From Paramacrobiotus richtersi (Eukaryota; Tardigrada; Eutardigrada; Parachela; Macrobiotidae), in assembly GCA_034698045.1 (NCBI GenBank), contig JAQGAU010000254.1, forward strand, positions 1-33,051: a stretch of DNA of 33,051 bases, written 5' to 3'. A program made the translations under genes and the position numbers. A model generated the notes under the pieces. The model was not told where the DNA came from. It worked only from the letters and a program-made list of their open reading frames with translations, and did not search any database. Within the stretch, counting starts at the first letter, position 1. Each line of letters opens with the position of its first letter. Below are positions 1-10,387 of the stretch, one piece after another.

Positions 1-195
1 GGAAATGCCGGTGATGTCACCGCTCAAGGCCAATCGATATCCAGTTGATTATGCAGGCCTACGTGCTGGGTGTAACAATATTCTTCCTGTCCGGGCGGAT
101 TCAACCAATTGAAATATTACGGCGAAACGCCGGATAACTAATCCGTTCCTGTGATGGTCCATAGGCTCTGTCTGTAACCTGTCGAACGCGATACC

Positions 196-2140
196 TTAGC
201 AACAATCACAAATTCTTGTACGACACAGGCCGTTGGTAGAGAACTGGTGGTGACAATAATGGCGCGGGATGTAAAGACTGAGCGCGTACTGGATGAGACG
301 CGGCAGGTTGGTCATATCAGCAACAGTCAGGTTCTCTTCGGTCCACCTGTCACCCCGATCGTAATTGCTGGCTGATGGTTCCGGACTGGTGAATTCATTC
401 AAAACCTGCAGAAAGTGGTTAAGCGCAGCTCTGTTTTCTTCATGCACGTTCAGGTAACGACACTGTCACCTGCATTACCTTCAACAGAACACTGTGTTGC
501 CGGGACTCGCGCTGCACGGCCCGCTTCGCCCACTCGGTCACCCGCTTGGCGTCAAACGCCGGCAGCTGGCTCTCCACCAACCGCCACAGGTCCTTTTTGG
601 CCGAACCTTTCCTCACGACGCCTGTTAAACGAAGGTCAGACAAACCGGCGACGGACATGTCCATAATGCGGCTGATCGTGCAACGTATTAGAAGTAGCTT
701 CTCACAACAGCCGGCATGCGTAGCAAAACTTTGGGCCAAAATATTCATGTTCTCATTAAAGGTGAGTCGTACGGTGCCGATATCGCAATGAAATGCCACT
801 ACCGACACTTGCCGATCGGCTGCGCACAGACCCAGCTTGCTGCAAATCGCCAACACGGAAAGTATACGCCACAGGACTTGCGCACATCCGTCTACCAGGA
901 CCACGCGGCGGGTATGGACCGTGACACACTTAATGAGGGTTGCAGCAAACGGGTATGATTGGAGATAACGACTGCAGCAGCAGCAGCACGTTGCACGCTG
1001 GTCTAAACGACACTCGCGGTAGGTTATCCGGATTTCCGTGGACAAAGCGGTGCCGATCAGATAGCAAAAGGACGCGCACACGCGTCGCTGCAGGACCTGC
1101 TCCATGCTGTCCAAATAGGTCAGCACTTCCTGCAATAAGTGATCGGGCAGATGCTGAAGGATCCATTCCCTTCCTTCGGTATATTTTCCAACCGAACGAC
1201 AAGTTAGTGGCATGATGCACTGCCACCCCTTCTCAACCAACACCGCTCCCTTCTCTATGGATCGATTAATAAATTCAAGCGTACGCCGAATTACTTCTTC
1301 CTGTAGAAACATACAGGCACATAGAGAAACACAAGCAGAGAAAAACGTACAAGAACAAAATCTCGCGGAAACGATATATTTCGTCATAATAACGATATTA
1401 CGGTAACAATAACTGGTTATGGGGCAGATACAATTACGCACTTGAAATTTTGGTTTGTGCATGTCAGTAAATGACACTCTAGTACTACCCACCAGCTGGA
1501 ACTGACACGAAGGGTATGTAGCAGAGCGCTGCAGCAGGAGCATCTCTTGGCTGCTGACCGATAGGGGTGACACACAATCCGACAGCTGCTGGCAGAATAC
1601 CTTCCACAGCGGCGAATCTACCGGTAGGATCCAAGCGACATGAGCAGGCACAGGGCTGACTAGTCGTATCACGAAGTCGTCTTTTTTGATAGCACGAGCC
1701 TGTAGAGCGGCGGGGGAGGAAGGCGGACGAATTTGCTCATAGTCCACGAGGTTACGACGGCCTACGTCTCCCCGATGCAGCTCCACATACGCCAACTGTT
1801 GCCTAAATCTCTGCGAGATATCAGCGGTCAGCAAAGTTGCTGGGCGCCATACCCAGGGTCGCTGCGGGCCGTCACGCAGCAGCACCTCTACGGCACGCCC
1901 TGCTGACATATCTTCCGGGGGATAATTGATCCCGCGCCATGGCTGGTAACTGAACGCCTGGCCGTATTGCACTAACTGGCGCCGCTTTCCGTCACAGCCG
2001 AAATCAATGACGAGGCCGTCGGGCACAGCGGCGATGACTGTCCCATGCTGCAGCAGTCCCTCCTCGCCAATCACGTCGGCCGCATTCCAGCTCTGAACGC
2101 GTTGGCGATCATTATGATCCTGGTACAAATTCCGAAACAT
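196..2140 (-). CDS. Agenet/Tudor-like plus F-box protein, minus-strand copy (3 exons)
   Basis: Exons 2140-1493, 1300-479 and 405-196, all phase 0. Intron 1 (1492-1301, GTGGGT...TTTCTACAG) is 192 bp and intron 2 (478-406, GTAATG...CTGCAG) is 73 bp. The predicted protein is 559 aa. I chose the start at 2140 because MFR there aligns with the start of the paralogue at 7448; an upstream in-frame ATG lies at 2146. Residues about 14-65 and 84-140 look like two SH3/Tudor-type barrels of the Agenet family: the second begins VEVLLR, has PWVWRPAT in the middle and ends IRPP, much like FMRP-type Agenet repeats. An F-box (WILQHLPDHLLQEVLTYLD) follows at about 262-300. The rest is unrecognised. F-box proteins normally recruit substrates to SCF ubiquitin ligases through SKP1, and Agenet/Tudor barrels bind methylated residues; a reader-linked ubiquitin adaptor is my inference. 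A TGC repeat encodes five cysteines just after the F-box. Exon structure and paralogy make the gene itself secure. Confidence 0.85.
971..990. repeat. Short GCA/TGC trinucleotide run in coding sequence
   Basis: About five GCA units on the plus strand, read as TGC codons on the minus strand. They give a run of five cysteines directly after the F-box region. The paralogue lacks it: its aligned segment is RRTDIEMYAMAA. Slippage is the likely origin. Confidence 0.7.
1301..1492 (-). other. Intron 1 of the minus-strand F-box gene, open in frame
   Basis: This 192-nt interval has GT...AG ends and sits exactly where the paralogue has a 76-bp intron (8066-8141). Its length is a multiple of three and it has no stop in the gene's frame. 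Retention would therefore add 64 residues, including a Cys-rich hydrophobic stretch, without breaking the protein. The paralogue's intron does contain a stop. Confidence 0.75.
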
Positions 2141-2146
2141 GCTCAC

Positions 2147-3983
2147 GGCTGATCTCTATAACACTGACAGAGTGCAAAACCGTGCACAGACCAATATCGT
2201 ATAAAATTCACGAAATGCTGAATAAATATTTCAAGTGGATGAAAGAAAGGTTGGGAGAATTACGCTGCGGCTTAACCCAGCAACGCCAGCTCTACCACCG
2301 AGGTATCCAAAACTATATTATTGACAGTTGAGGAAAAGGATTAGGTGCCTTAGTTATACAACAGTATGTGTTTTTAAGCGACTCTATAGTAAAATATAGC
2401 ACGACCTACTGGCGGGACGCTACACTGTATATGGTTGCGTCAGTGTCTCAGAGAGAAAGCGTGTCCTGGCCAAGCCCTTACTATTATTATCGTTTGAGCG
2501 CTATCTTGTTTACTCAGTGATAGCCATTTCGACCGTTCAGAAACATAATAAGAGAAGGGCAGCATAGAGCGCGTCTAATCGCACAAAATGTAGGATGCGG
2601 AACAGAGGAGACAACAAAGAAGCCCTACTCAGGGCCTACTGTATCAGTTCTCTTTTAGACTGCAGAGCATATGGGTTACTGAACAATTGCACCATAATAA
2701 TAAGTCTTTGGCATTTGTGGCTTTACTTGCACGATAATGATGCTGTTGTTCTTCAGACTAGCCTGATTTTCATGCATTCTTTGCCATGTTTTTCCAGAAT
2801 GTCTAAAGGTAATCACCTGATTTTTAGAATAAACTGCAGCCGAATTATGCCCTTTCAGTGAAAACGCCTTTCGATGAATAGCTGTCACTTGGTACAACGC
2901 TTTCGAGTATTCGGTTCCGTCATTTCACAGGCATACATTCCAGCGATCGGTCCAATTATATTATGCGCTTCATCAATAATTATCACCTGATCTGTCACTT
3001 GCAGCTAATAATAATAAAGGTTTATTGTCTTTCGCAACGGGACAGCGTCCCCTCCTGGGATCGGAAACAGCAATTTTGCAATGCGTATAAGTATACTAAA
3101 CACAGATGAAAAGTATTTCCAACATAAATCAAAATTAAACACATACGGCGCAGACATATACGGCACCAACACAAACAACCAAAACAACAATAAAAAAGCA
3201 CAACGCATTATACGTGCCCATTTAGCAGAGGATCCTTTTTTATCCACTTACCAAAATACGCATATAATTTTATAATATTAAAATTAAGACGAATAGCATA
3301 TGCTTGTAAAGGCTACGGGGGGCGCTATCCAGCGCAGTGACCTTCGAAGCAACAAGCCCGCGCTTGACGGCGACTGATTACAGGCATAACCAGATCTGGT
3401 TTATTGATTTTTAGCACACATTCGCAGCATCGCAGAAGCCTATGTCTGGTTAATGGTCTTATTTCACGCTGCAGTTAGCGTGTTTTGCAGCTTTCGTGCG
3501 GCAGAACAAAAAGTCTTCAAAATTCAAGTGAGCACATCCCTATAATTTTACTAACCAGACGCAAACTCCCACTCAAACTCAATATTTTAAAAAGCGTTTG
3601 ACTAAACGGATGCCATTTCTACTTTGTTATTATTGTATTTGTATAACAACCGCTTCTTGTGCCATCCGAGCATTTTTTTGGGAATACTCGTAGTTACTAC
3701 TACCGCAAAGAAACATAACCAGCCAGGCTGCCAGCGTAATTTGAAAATTTGAAGACAGACCATGTTTACAGACTGAGAGAACAAATCGTCGAACTAAAAC
3801 TGCCCTGTACACTGTGAATTATTTTGGACGTCCTTATCGGTTGATTTGTTAACCCATGACCGCCTGGTACCAGAAGGAGTGCGAATTTCGCCTCCAAAAC
3901 TTGGATTTACCGATCAAAAAATTCAATTAAGAAACCGTGAATTTTTGGTAATTTTTCTGACCATAGGTCAGCGAGGGCAGTAT
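2147..3983. other. Intergenic region upstream of the minus-strand F-box gene
   Basis: No convincing gene seen. Only short, low-complexity frames are open on either strand. The stretch 3241-3300 is AT-rich. A TATA-like TATAC/TATAAAA signal on the minus strand around 2198-2205 could serve the F-box gene but is weak. The two F-box genes are divergent, so this is the 5' flank of the minus copy. Confidence 0.4.
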
Positions 3984-3985
3984 GG

Positions 3986-4877
3986 TGCCAAATTGGCATC
4001 GGTGGGCATGAACCAAATTTCGCTACATTAAAATTTATTTTTTTCTAAATGCGCTACGAAAGTTTGTCTGTCTTTAAAGTGTTGGTTATGGTCAGTTTCG
4101 CCAGGGCTATCCATTGGGAGATACCCGGTGGTCATCTGAATGACCAATGGGCAGCTGTAAAAATGATTTTTTAATTTATGAGAAAACTCATTTGAAAAAC
4201 CGGCTTTCTTGGGGTCAAAAGCAAGTTCCCGACGTTTTGCAAGTTCAGCTGACCTGCTCAGTATGGAAGATACAACAGGAAGTCGTTCTTCGCTTCGCAC
4301 ACTTCAGAACTGGCCGCTACAGGAATACCGGGATATATTATAATGCTGTGTATGTTGTAATAATCTTCTCCATAATAAACCTTTTCATCTTAACTGTTCT
4401 ATGGTTTCTTTAAATGACCAGGAAACAGGCAAGAGTTGCTTCGGTGCTCATTTACGGAAGTATTCCTATATGAGATGACCGCTTGGACTGTCATGGTTAC
4501 CGACCACGGTCCAAAAAGCAGAGCGAAAGAGCTATATGCGGCACATTCTGTGTAAATTACACCGGTAGAGCTGAAATCAGAGATGTGCTGAAGCCGGAAA
4601 CCGCTGTTAGCGGTCAAGATAGGTTTTTCGCCGTAAGTAATGCAACAAGACACATCAAGTATAAGGGACAAATGGTGACTCAGTATTTTCCGATGGTCAT
4701 CAGTCTCGCTGACCAGTGGTCATTCTGATGACCACTTGAACAGCGCTAGCAGATAGCCCAGAAAAAACTACGTGGGACTGTACCTTGTCGTGATGCTCTA
4801 AAATGCCTGCTGTTTTATTATAAAAATGAAACAGAAATTAATTAAAATGCTTCATGCCCACCGATGCCAATTTGGCA
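3986..4877. mobile_element. Non-autonomous DNA element with 27-bp terminal inverted repeats
   Basis: The 27 bases at 3986-4012 are repeated exactly in inverse orientation at 4851-4877. They start TGCCAAATTGGCATCGG and the outer 13 bases are themselves palindromic. A second, inner inverted pair (GTGGTCATC[TA]GAATGACCA, about 4128-4147 and 4713-4732) continues the symmetry. Both arms become AT-rich inside the repeat. No transposase is visible in the 890-bp body; the short frames within it look like chance. I did not find a clear target-site duplication. Best reading: a MITE-like element. Confidence 0.7.
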
Positions 4878-5774
4878 TCAAAATTTTTAGATGATCGGAG
4901 CTTCTGGTAGCTTGGTTGTTTTGGTAATTATAAAGCGTTTTATACTAACGTTCCATGTGAAGATTCTGTGCGTTTTATCCTGAAATTATATCGTTGCGCG
5001 TAGCAGAGCAGGACAGCGAAGACCTCGAGCAGCCCTCAACGCTCCAAGTTGGCCAACTTTGGTGCTCTCTCAGAAAGACACTGTAGCTCCCATAACTGCA
5101 TGGTATTTTTAAAACTACTTATCAATGCTTCTATTTAATACTTTGATCACAAAAAATAACATTCTTAACCTCTAACGGTCGCAAAAAAACAGTGGCGCGA
5201 TGGTGCCAAATTGGCATCGGTGGGCGTTGCTGGACACCCACGCTTTACGGTTACCCCTGCATGATCAGATAAACGTAACAATACTATCAACAAGCACGCA
5301 CTTTAACCTTAAATTCGAAGCAGTTAGGCCGGCTTTTGCATGTTTACATCCGTCTCATGCTGAACGGCAACTTGGACAGAGCTGTATTAGTTATCTACTG
5401 CAGTAACTGCAGTTCAGTTTGCAGCATATTATGTTATCGAAGTTTATTATTCAAAAACCGCCGATTTGAAAGTTAGTGCATACCTGTTCATTCTACTGCA
5501 GCATCTTTCATAGTAGAACGCTCAAATTTACCAGATGTGAAGTATCAAGAGCTAGATTTATTCGACCGTACTCCAGCTCGTTCGACAGCAGACTGAATGT
5601 AAATATACAGGTTCGTGGAGATCGCACAGCACAATATAACCATTGTACATACGTATACTCTAATACAATACACCAGGTTAGTGTCATATTTTACAAAATT
5701 CAAGTCGAATAAAGCCAGCGTTAGAGCTTACTGGACCCGTGAGCTGGGTTATCCAGGCATCATAAAAAAACAGC
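4878..5774. other. Intergenic, no gene recognised
   Basis: Apart from the solitary repeat end at 5200-5225, I see nothing that codes convincingly. Open frames such as 5200-5406 and 5476-5712 are short and compositionally random. Confidence 0.4.
5200..5225 (+). repeat. Solitary copy of the TIR-element end
   Basis: The 26 bases starting ATGGTGCCAAATTGG are identical to 3982-4007, the left end of the element, including four bases outside its inverted repeat. After this point the sequence diverges. It is therefore a truncated element or a relic of one. Confidence 0.7.
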
Positions 5775-6121
5775 TAAAATTTTACAATGACTGTTTCTGC
5801 CATGTGATGTTCTTGGGTAGGAGGGTCGTTTGTGCTTTAGAACGAAGCAAAACAGACCCGCTTCGCATCGCTGTCCGTTTGCTCTGGGTGGGGGCGGAAA
5901 TGGCATGTGTACCATCCCGTGAGCTCTTTTTACAAAAGTTGACCATTATGCCTAGGCCTCCCGATCTGTTCGAGTATGTTAAGCGATGCATGGATGCTGC
6001 AGTCAGGACCCCTGACTTGGATCGGGACATTGTTGCCATTGAAAATTACATCCAGCGGCTTTTGAAGGACGTCATGGACTCCTATCGAGTACCGTTGATA
6101 CTAGACGGGGGAATTCGTTAG
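5775..6121 (+). CDS. Unrecognised reading frame, possible last exon
   Basis: This is the tail of an open frame that runs from 5615. The part before 5775 looks random. The part after it follows a splice-acceptor-like AAAAAACAG and reads as ordinary protein of about 115 residues, balanced in charge, with segments such as LRIAVRLLWVGAEMACV and DIVAIENYIQRLLKDVMD. It ends at a TAG at 6119. I do not recognise the family. No upstream exon is obvious, so this may be an orphan exon, a gene fragment or a lucky open frame. Confidence 0.35.
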
Positions 6122-6267
6122 TTTATGGATGTTGCGATGTTGCTTACAGCTATGTTTGTTAGCTATCTACCTATAGCGACTTATTTACTCTTCAGTGACC
6201 TTTACGATGAGTCCAGGAACTGCCATCTTTGTAGTGCACTGTTGTTTCTGGTTCGATCTGTACGTTG

Positions 6268-6582
6268 CTAAATGTTCAGTGTTGGGATGTCAAATTTAAC
6301 TTCTTTCTTTTGAATCTTTCCCTCGATTTGAACCATAACGTCATGCAAGTTGCATGGCACCTGCTGGACAGAAATGGCAGGAGGAATAAAATTGTTGTTT
6401 TGCTGCTGCCAATGCAAACATGGTGTTTGTTTGCTTTGACCTCTGTCCAACGACCCGACGAAACCATACAAGGTAGTTTTTCTAGCGCCATAGAGAATGT
6501 TTTCGATTGCTGAATATCGTTTGAAGTCTAGGATTTCCAGAACATATACACTTTGAATCTGGCCGGATAATTTTTTAATCAT
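6268..6582 (-). CDS. Unrecognised 104-aa minus-strand frame
   Basis: The frame begins with an ATG and has protein-like alternation (VYVLEILDFKRYSAIENILYG; later LHDVMVQIEGKIQKKEVKFDI). It is faintly reminiscent of a small beta-barrel, but I cannot assign a family. An overlapping plus-strand frame looks less like protein. No promoter or splice sites decide the matter. Confidence 0.25.
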   Translation of the reverse strand: MIKKLSGQIQSVYVLEILDFKRYSAIENILYGARKTTLYGFVGSLDRGQSKQTPCLHWQQQNNNFIPPAISVQQVPCNLHDVMVQIEGKIQKKEVKFDIPTLNI

Positions 6583-6591
6583 CGCCGGCGG

Positions 6592-7447
6592 ATGGCTTTT
6601 ACCACCTATGATTCAAATCTTCTTGCTTGCTGGCGTATCGCCGTTTATTCCAACGTTGTTTTCGTAACTCTTTTATCAAACTCTCTTGATAAATTCGTAC
6701 ATCAAATTCCAAAACGTGCTCATGGCCATCCGTGGGCTCTTTTCTCACTTGTGTGCTTGGCAGCAGATGTCTATAAGAGATGAAACTTCATCCCCTCACC
6801 CTACCCGCACGGTTGAAGGAGTCTGGTAACGATTATGGCTGTTGTTTTGATGTGTGAATTTTAACGTGTAACAGTAGTTTCAGTGCGCTGGCTTTTGTAC
6901 TGTTGTGGCTTTGTCAATAAAAGGAAGAACTTCATCTGCTCACACCTTTGTCAATAAACTAGACCGGATTTAACTTTCTGAGAAAAGAGACCATGCCTGT
7001 ATCTTACGTATCGCCTAAAACTATGTGAATGCATAAACGCGTACTGGGCGAGTTTCTGCAGGACGGTGTTTAGGACCGGCAACAGTGTCCACCCTCTTCG
7101 GGTTCAACCACGTATCGGCAGAACCCGATAACAGACAGCCGGTGTTGCTACGCGCGTTTGTTACGTCTTGCAACTGTGCCAGTGGAAAAGATTACGTCAC
7201 ACACCACGCAGAACTGACGCAGTTTAAACAGCAAGAGGGAGTAATATTGGTTTTTTAGCACAAGTCAACGAACAAGATTACTCAGATCAGCACATGGGGT
7301 TTCAAGCCAGCGCATTTTGTGTCATGTGAGCTAGAGGTTTCTGGCCATTCTGAATTCGTGGCAAATCTCTCCCAAGACACTTAATTAATTATTGATCCGT
7401 TGTAATAGCGATTACCTGACTGTGCGTAGTCCTGGCCACGTCCCACG
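6592..7447. other. Upstream flank of the plus-strand F-box gene, with two poly(A)-signal-like repeats
   Basis: Two copies of TTTGTCAATAAA lie near 6910-6921 and 6948-6959 and resemble polyadenylation signals, perhaps for a gene ending upstream that I cannot define. Around 7096-7126 a CGGGTTC/GAACCCG stem encloses a loop. No clear TATA box precedes the ATG at 7448. Confidence 0.35.
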
Positions 7448-9146
7448 ATGTTTCGTATGGAGTATGGCGATTGCGGCTACAGGAGAAACGTCCAAGTGTG
7501 GATGGGTGCCAATGTCCTACGGGAAGAGGGCTGGAAGCATGGCACAGTGGTTGGCGTTGTGCGTGACGGTCTCCTGATCGACTATGGATGTACTGGTAAA
7601 CGCCTCGAACTGGTGCAGTATGGCGAAGCTGTATCTTTCACGATGGGAGGGCCGCTAGCAGGACTGGATTTCGCATTAACAAAGGGCGGTGTGGAAGTCC
7701 TGCTGCGCCAGGACTCCCGTAGCCCATGGGTATGGCGCTCGGCCACCATGGTACACGCGGATGTCCTACAGAATAAGTGCGGAGAACTGGCTCTGGTAGA
7801 CCTGCAAATTGATGGCATATGGCGCCGCGAACTAGTTATGCGGGCTGTGCAGGTACGGCTGGCACCTTTACCCAGCGACCTGCCACCACAGCAAATTCTA
7901 GAAGGCGAGTTCCTGAGTAAACCGTATCCCTTGAATGAAGTCGCTGGACCATCCGTTGACTGGCAGAAAACGGCTCCTTCTTTCCAAATTCCCCCGTTTT
8001 CAGTGAAAGAGGACACGCAGGAGCTGTTTATGCTGCAGCGATTTGATTGGAGTCAGAACGAACTGGTAAGTTGCTCAGAGTTTAGCCAGTCTTTACTGGC
8101 CACAGGCCGCACAAACACGTATACATAAATATTTTCGGCAGGCGCGCCACATTGGATGTTTAAAAGCGCGCCTGAGTGGATTCGTGGCGGAAGGGGAAAA
8201 TGTCAAGTTGGTGGAGACGCAGTCGCTCAGCTTTTCACCGTCTATGTGCAGTTCCGATGAGAATAGTTCCGGAGGAACCAAATGGGCCCTGCATAACCTG
8301 CCCCAGCACCTGTTAATGGCCGTGGCGACCCACTTGGACACGTTAGATCGGGTCCAGCTCCGTCGAGTGTGCGGATATATGGATGGTTTTCTCTCAGGCA
8401 CATTGGGTACCGATATTCGACTGACCTTCCGGAAATGTAACCTAGACGGGCGCCGTACCGATATCGAGATGTATGCGATGGCCGCGCGCCCCTGCTAAAG
8501 TGCATTACTGCACGGACTCGACGCATCACCCTCAAAAACGGCGACCCCTACACCGCCTGGAATGTCATGGACATTCTATGCACTTGTCGAGAGCTGGGGC
8601 TGCTTCCTGCCGGTCCTCAGGTTTCTTTGATAGCCGGCCAGTCTGATGTGGACATGACTGATTTATTTTGGGAAAATGCGGATAGGCTGACTGCAGCCAT
8701 GGAGGCCGGATGTTGCCAACAGCTGTTCCTTCAGCAGTGTATCGTGTACAACCGATTTCCAGGTCTTCGTGTTAGTGGTTGCTTACACATGGGAACAGTA
8801 AGCGAGGATTTTGGTCGGTTAGTTGAACGGCGGCTGCCGGCCTTTGATACCCAGCGAACAATTGACTGGGTGACGCAGGCAGTGCTGGACAAGTCGCCAG
8901 ATCGCTGTCGTATTTCATGGGTAAGAACTGGCATCGATTTTGCTTGAGCGTCTGTATACAGAGGGCATGCAACTCCGATTTTTGCAGGCTTTAAATGAAT
9001 ACACCGCACGGGACCAGCGAGCGAACAATATCTATGCAGGAAAAAAATGGACCGAGAACAATCTGAGCGCGCTGGAATTGTCCAAACTGTCTCGCATCGC
9101 CCTCTACGCGCTCAGCTTACATGTACCGTCCAATGTGCTGCCTTGA
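7448..9146 (+). CDS. Agenet/Tudor-like plus F-box protein, plus-strand copy, frameshifted
   Basis: Exons 7448-8065, 8142-8920 and 8988-9146, with introns of 76 bp (GTAAGT...TCGGCAG) and 67 bp (GTAAGA...TTTTTGCAG). Both introns are phase 0 at the same protein positions as in the minus-strand paralogue. The order is Agenet/Tudor-like barrel 1 (HGTVVGVVRDGLLIDYG), barrel 2 (VEVLLRQD...PWVWRSAT...VRLAPLP), F-box (WALHNLPQHLLMAVATHLD), then the unrecognised C-terminal region ending NLSALELSKLSRIALYALSL. Exon 2 is 779 nt, one short of a multiple of three. At about 8490, in a GCGCGCCCC run, the frame moves so that the upstream frame hits TAA at 8496 while homology continues in another frame. It is either a young pseudogene, a truncated F-box protein, or a sequencing error. 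Without the break the product would be about 518 aa. Confidence 0.8.
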
Positions 9147-9572
9147 GATTGGCCTAAGGCTTGTAATGCCTTGTCTCATCTGTTGTAATGTCTTAACGCT
9201 TTTACGTCTACTACTTACCGCAGGTGCGTTGCCAACGCAGCGTTGGCAAGCTTTTACTCGCTAGTTGTGCATCTTTTGGGCAAAGATGTTTGAGCTGAGT
9301 CTGCTGACCAGTGTTAACTTTATGTTTTGGAGTAGTTGAAGAATCTTGGGCTTTTGATCCGATATTTCTGATCTTACCTGGTACAGGTATCTTATGTTCG
9401 CCATTTCATTAATTTTTTGTAAATACAGGTTAAAATGCCTTGTTACATACCTTTAATCTTGCAACGCGAACCGAACCATCTGAATAAGACCTATTCTTTA
9501 TGATGCCTTCCCTTAATAATTCTTGATTACATTTTGATGTTTGAATGAAGTTGTAACATACTGTATACACAG
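9147..9572. other. Spacer between F-box gene and kelch array
   Basis: No gene seen. An imperfect hairpin, TGCGTTGCCAACGCAGCGTTGGCA (about 9224-9247), lies just after the F-box gene and might influence its 3' end. No AATAAA is obvious. Confidence 0.3.
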
Positions 9573-10003
9573 GTTTTCGGTACGTGTGGTTACTGGTCGC
9601 TCCAGTGGACACCGAGCGTCAATGCGTAATTGTGGTCCGGGACGAGGAAAAACAAAGTTGGTGCAAGGTGCCGTTACTGGTGGCACCGATATGACGGACG
9701 GCAACTGGGAATTGGCAAAGCACTGTTATCGCTTGGATCTGACTGCGCGTGATTGCTGGGAATGGATCGGCGATTTGAGCGCACCCCGGCCGGATCGCTG
9801 CATTTTGGTCAAGTCCCACAGGGTGTTTGTATATGGGGTTCCACGCCGGATAAGAAGGCAGCGCTAATCGCGTTCGAAACGTGTGGTCCCAAAGCCGATT
9901 TGACGCACGCCATGCAGTATTCCCTTGAGGGGCTGTGGTCAGAGTGACATTGGAAGTGGCAGTACTGGTCACATACATCAGACGACTTACTGTGTGGATC
10001 TTT
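9573..10003 (+). pseudogene. Kelch-repeat pseudogene fragment
   Basis: After an acceptor-like TACACAG, frames read as kelch blades. AKHCYRLDLTARDCWEWIGD at about 9715-9774 matches the last kelch exon of the 11-kb gene (AKQCYRLDLTTRDHWERIGD). The match then continues in a second frame (PDKKAALIAFETCGPKAD, about 9846-9899) and a third (DIGSGSTGHIHQTTYCVDL, near 9948-10004). The two frame changes and the missing upstream domains mark it as a decayed C-terminal piece of a BTB-kelch gene. Confidence 0.75.
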
Positions 10004-10387
10004 GAACTTCCCTTACCCAAAAGTAATATCGTTACACCTGCAATTTACTGAATCAAGTTCACTGAATTGTAATCCAGATTAGTTGTATTTTGTTTTAGAA
10101 TCGCTCTGGCGTGTACTTGCAGTCGATTGTGGAAATCTGCACAGAGAGACAACAGCGAGGTTTCACTTCGCTTCATAAGCAAACTCCGGAACACACTGGT
10201 TCGATGTTTATTGCTCTGTGGTAAATTTTGATCACCATCCCTTCACAATACAGTATGCTACGGCAGTTCCTGCAGAGACATTCGTGTTGATGTGGAATGT
10301 TTTTAGTTAGTTTGTACGCCCCGACAGCAGGAGCGGGAAAACTCGAACGTCCTTCTTGATGCTGAAGGGTTTGATTAACAGCCAAGT

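Noticed and set aside
930..1226. Open frames on both strands over the F-box exon (930-1226 minus, 940-1215 plus)
   Set aside because: They are shadows of the real exon, which is supported by paralogy and splice sites.
3005..3247. Minus-strand frame with a hydrophobic stretch that could be a membrane segment
   Set aside because: It sits in A/T-biased sequence with a poly-Tyr-like tail, has no splice or promoter support, and is not conserved within the window.
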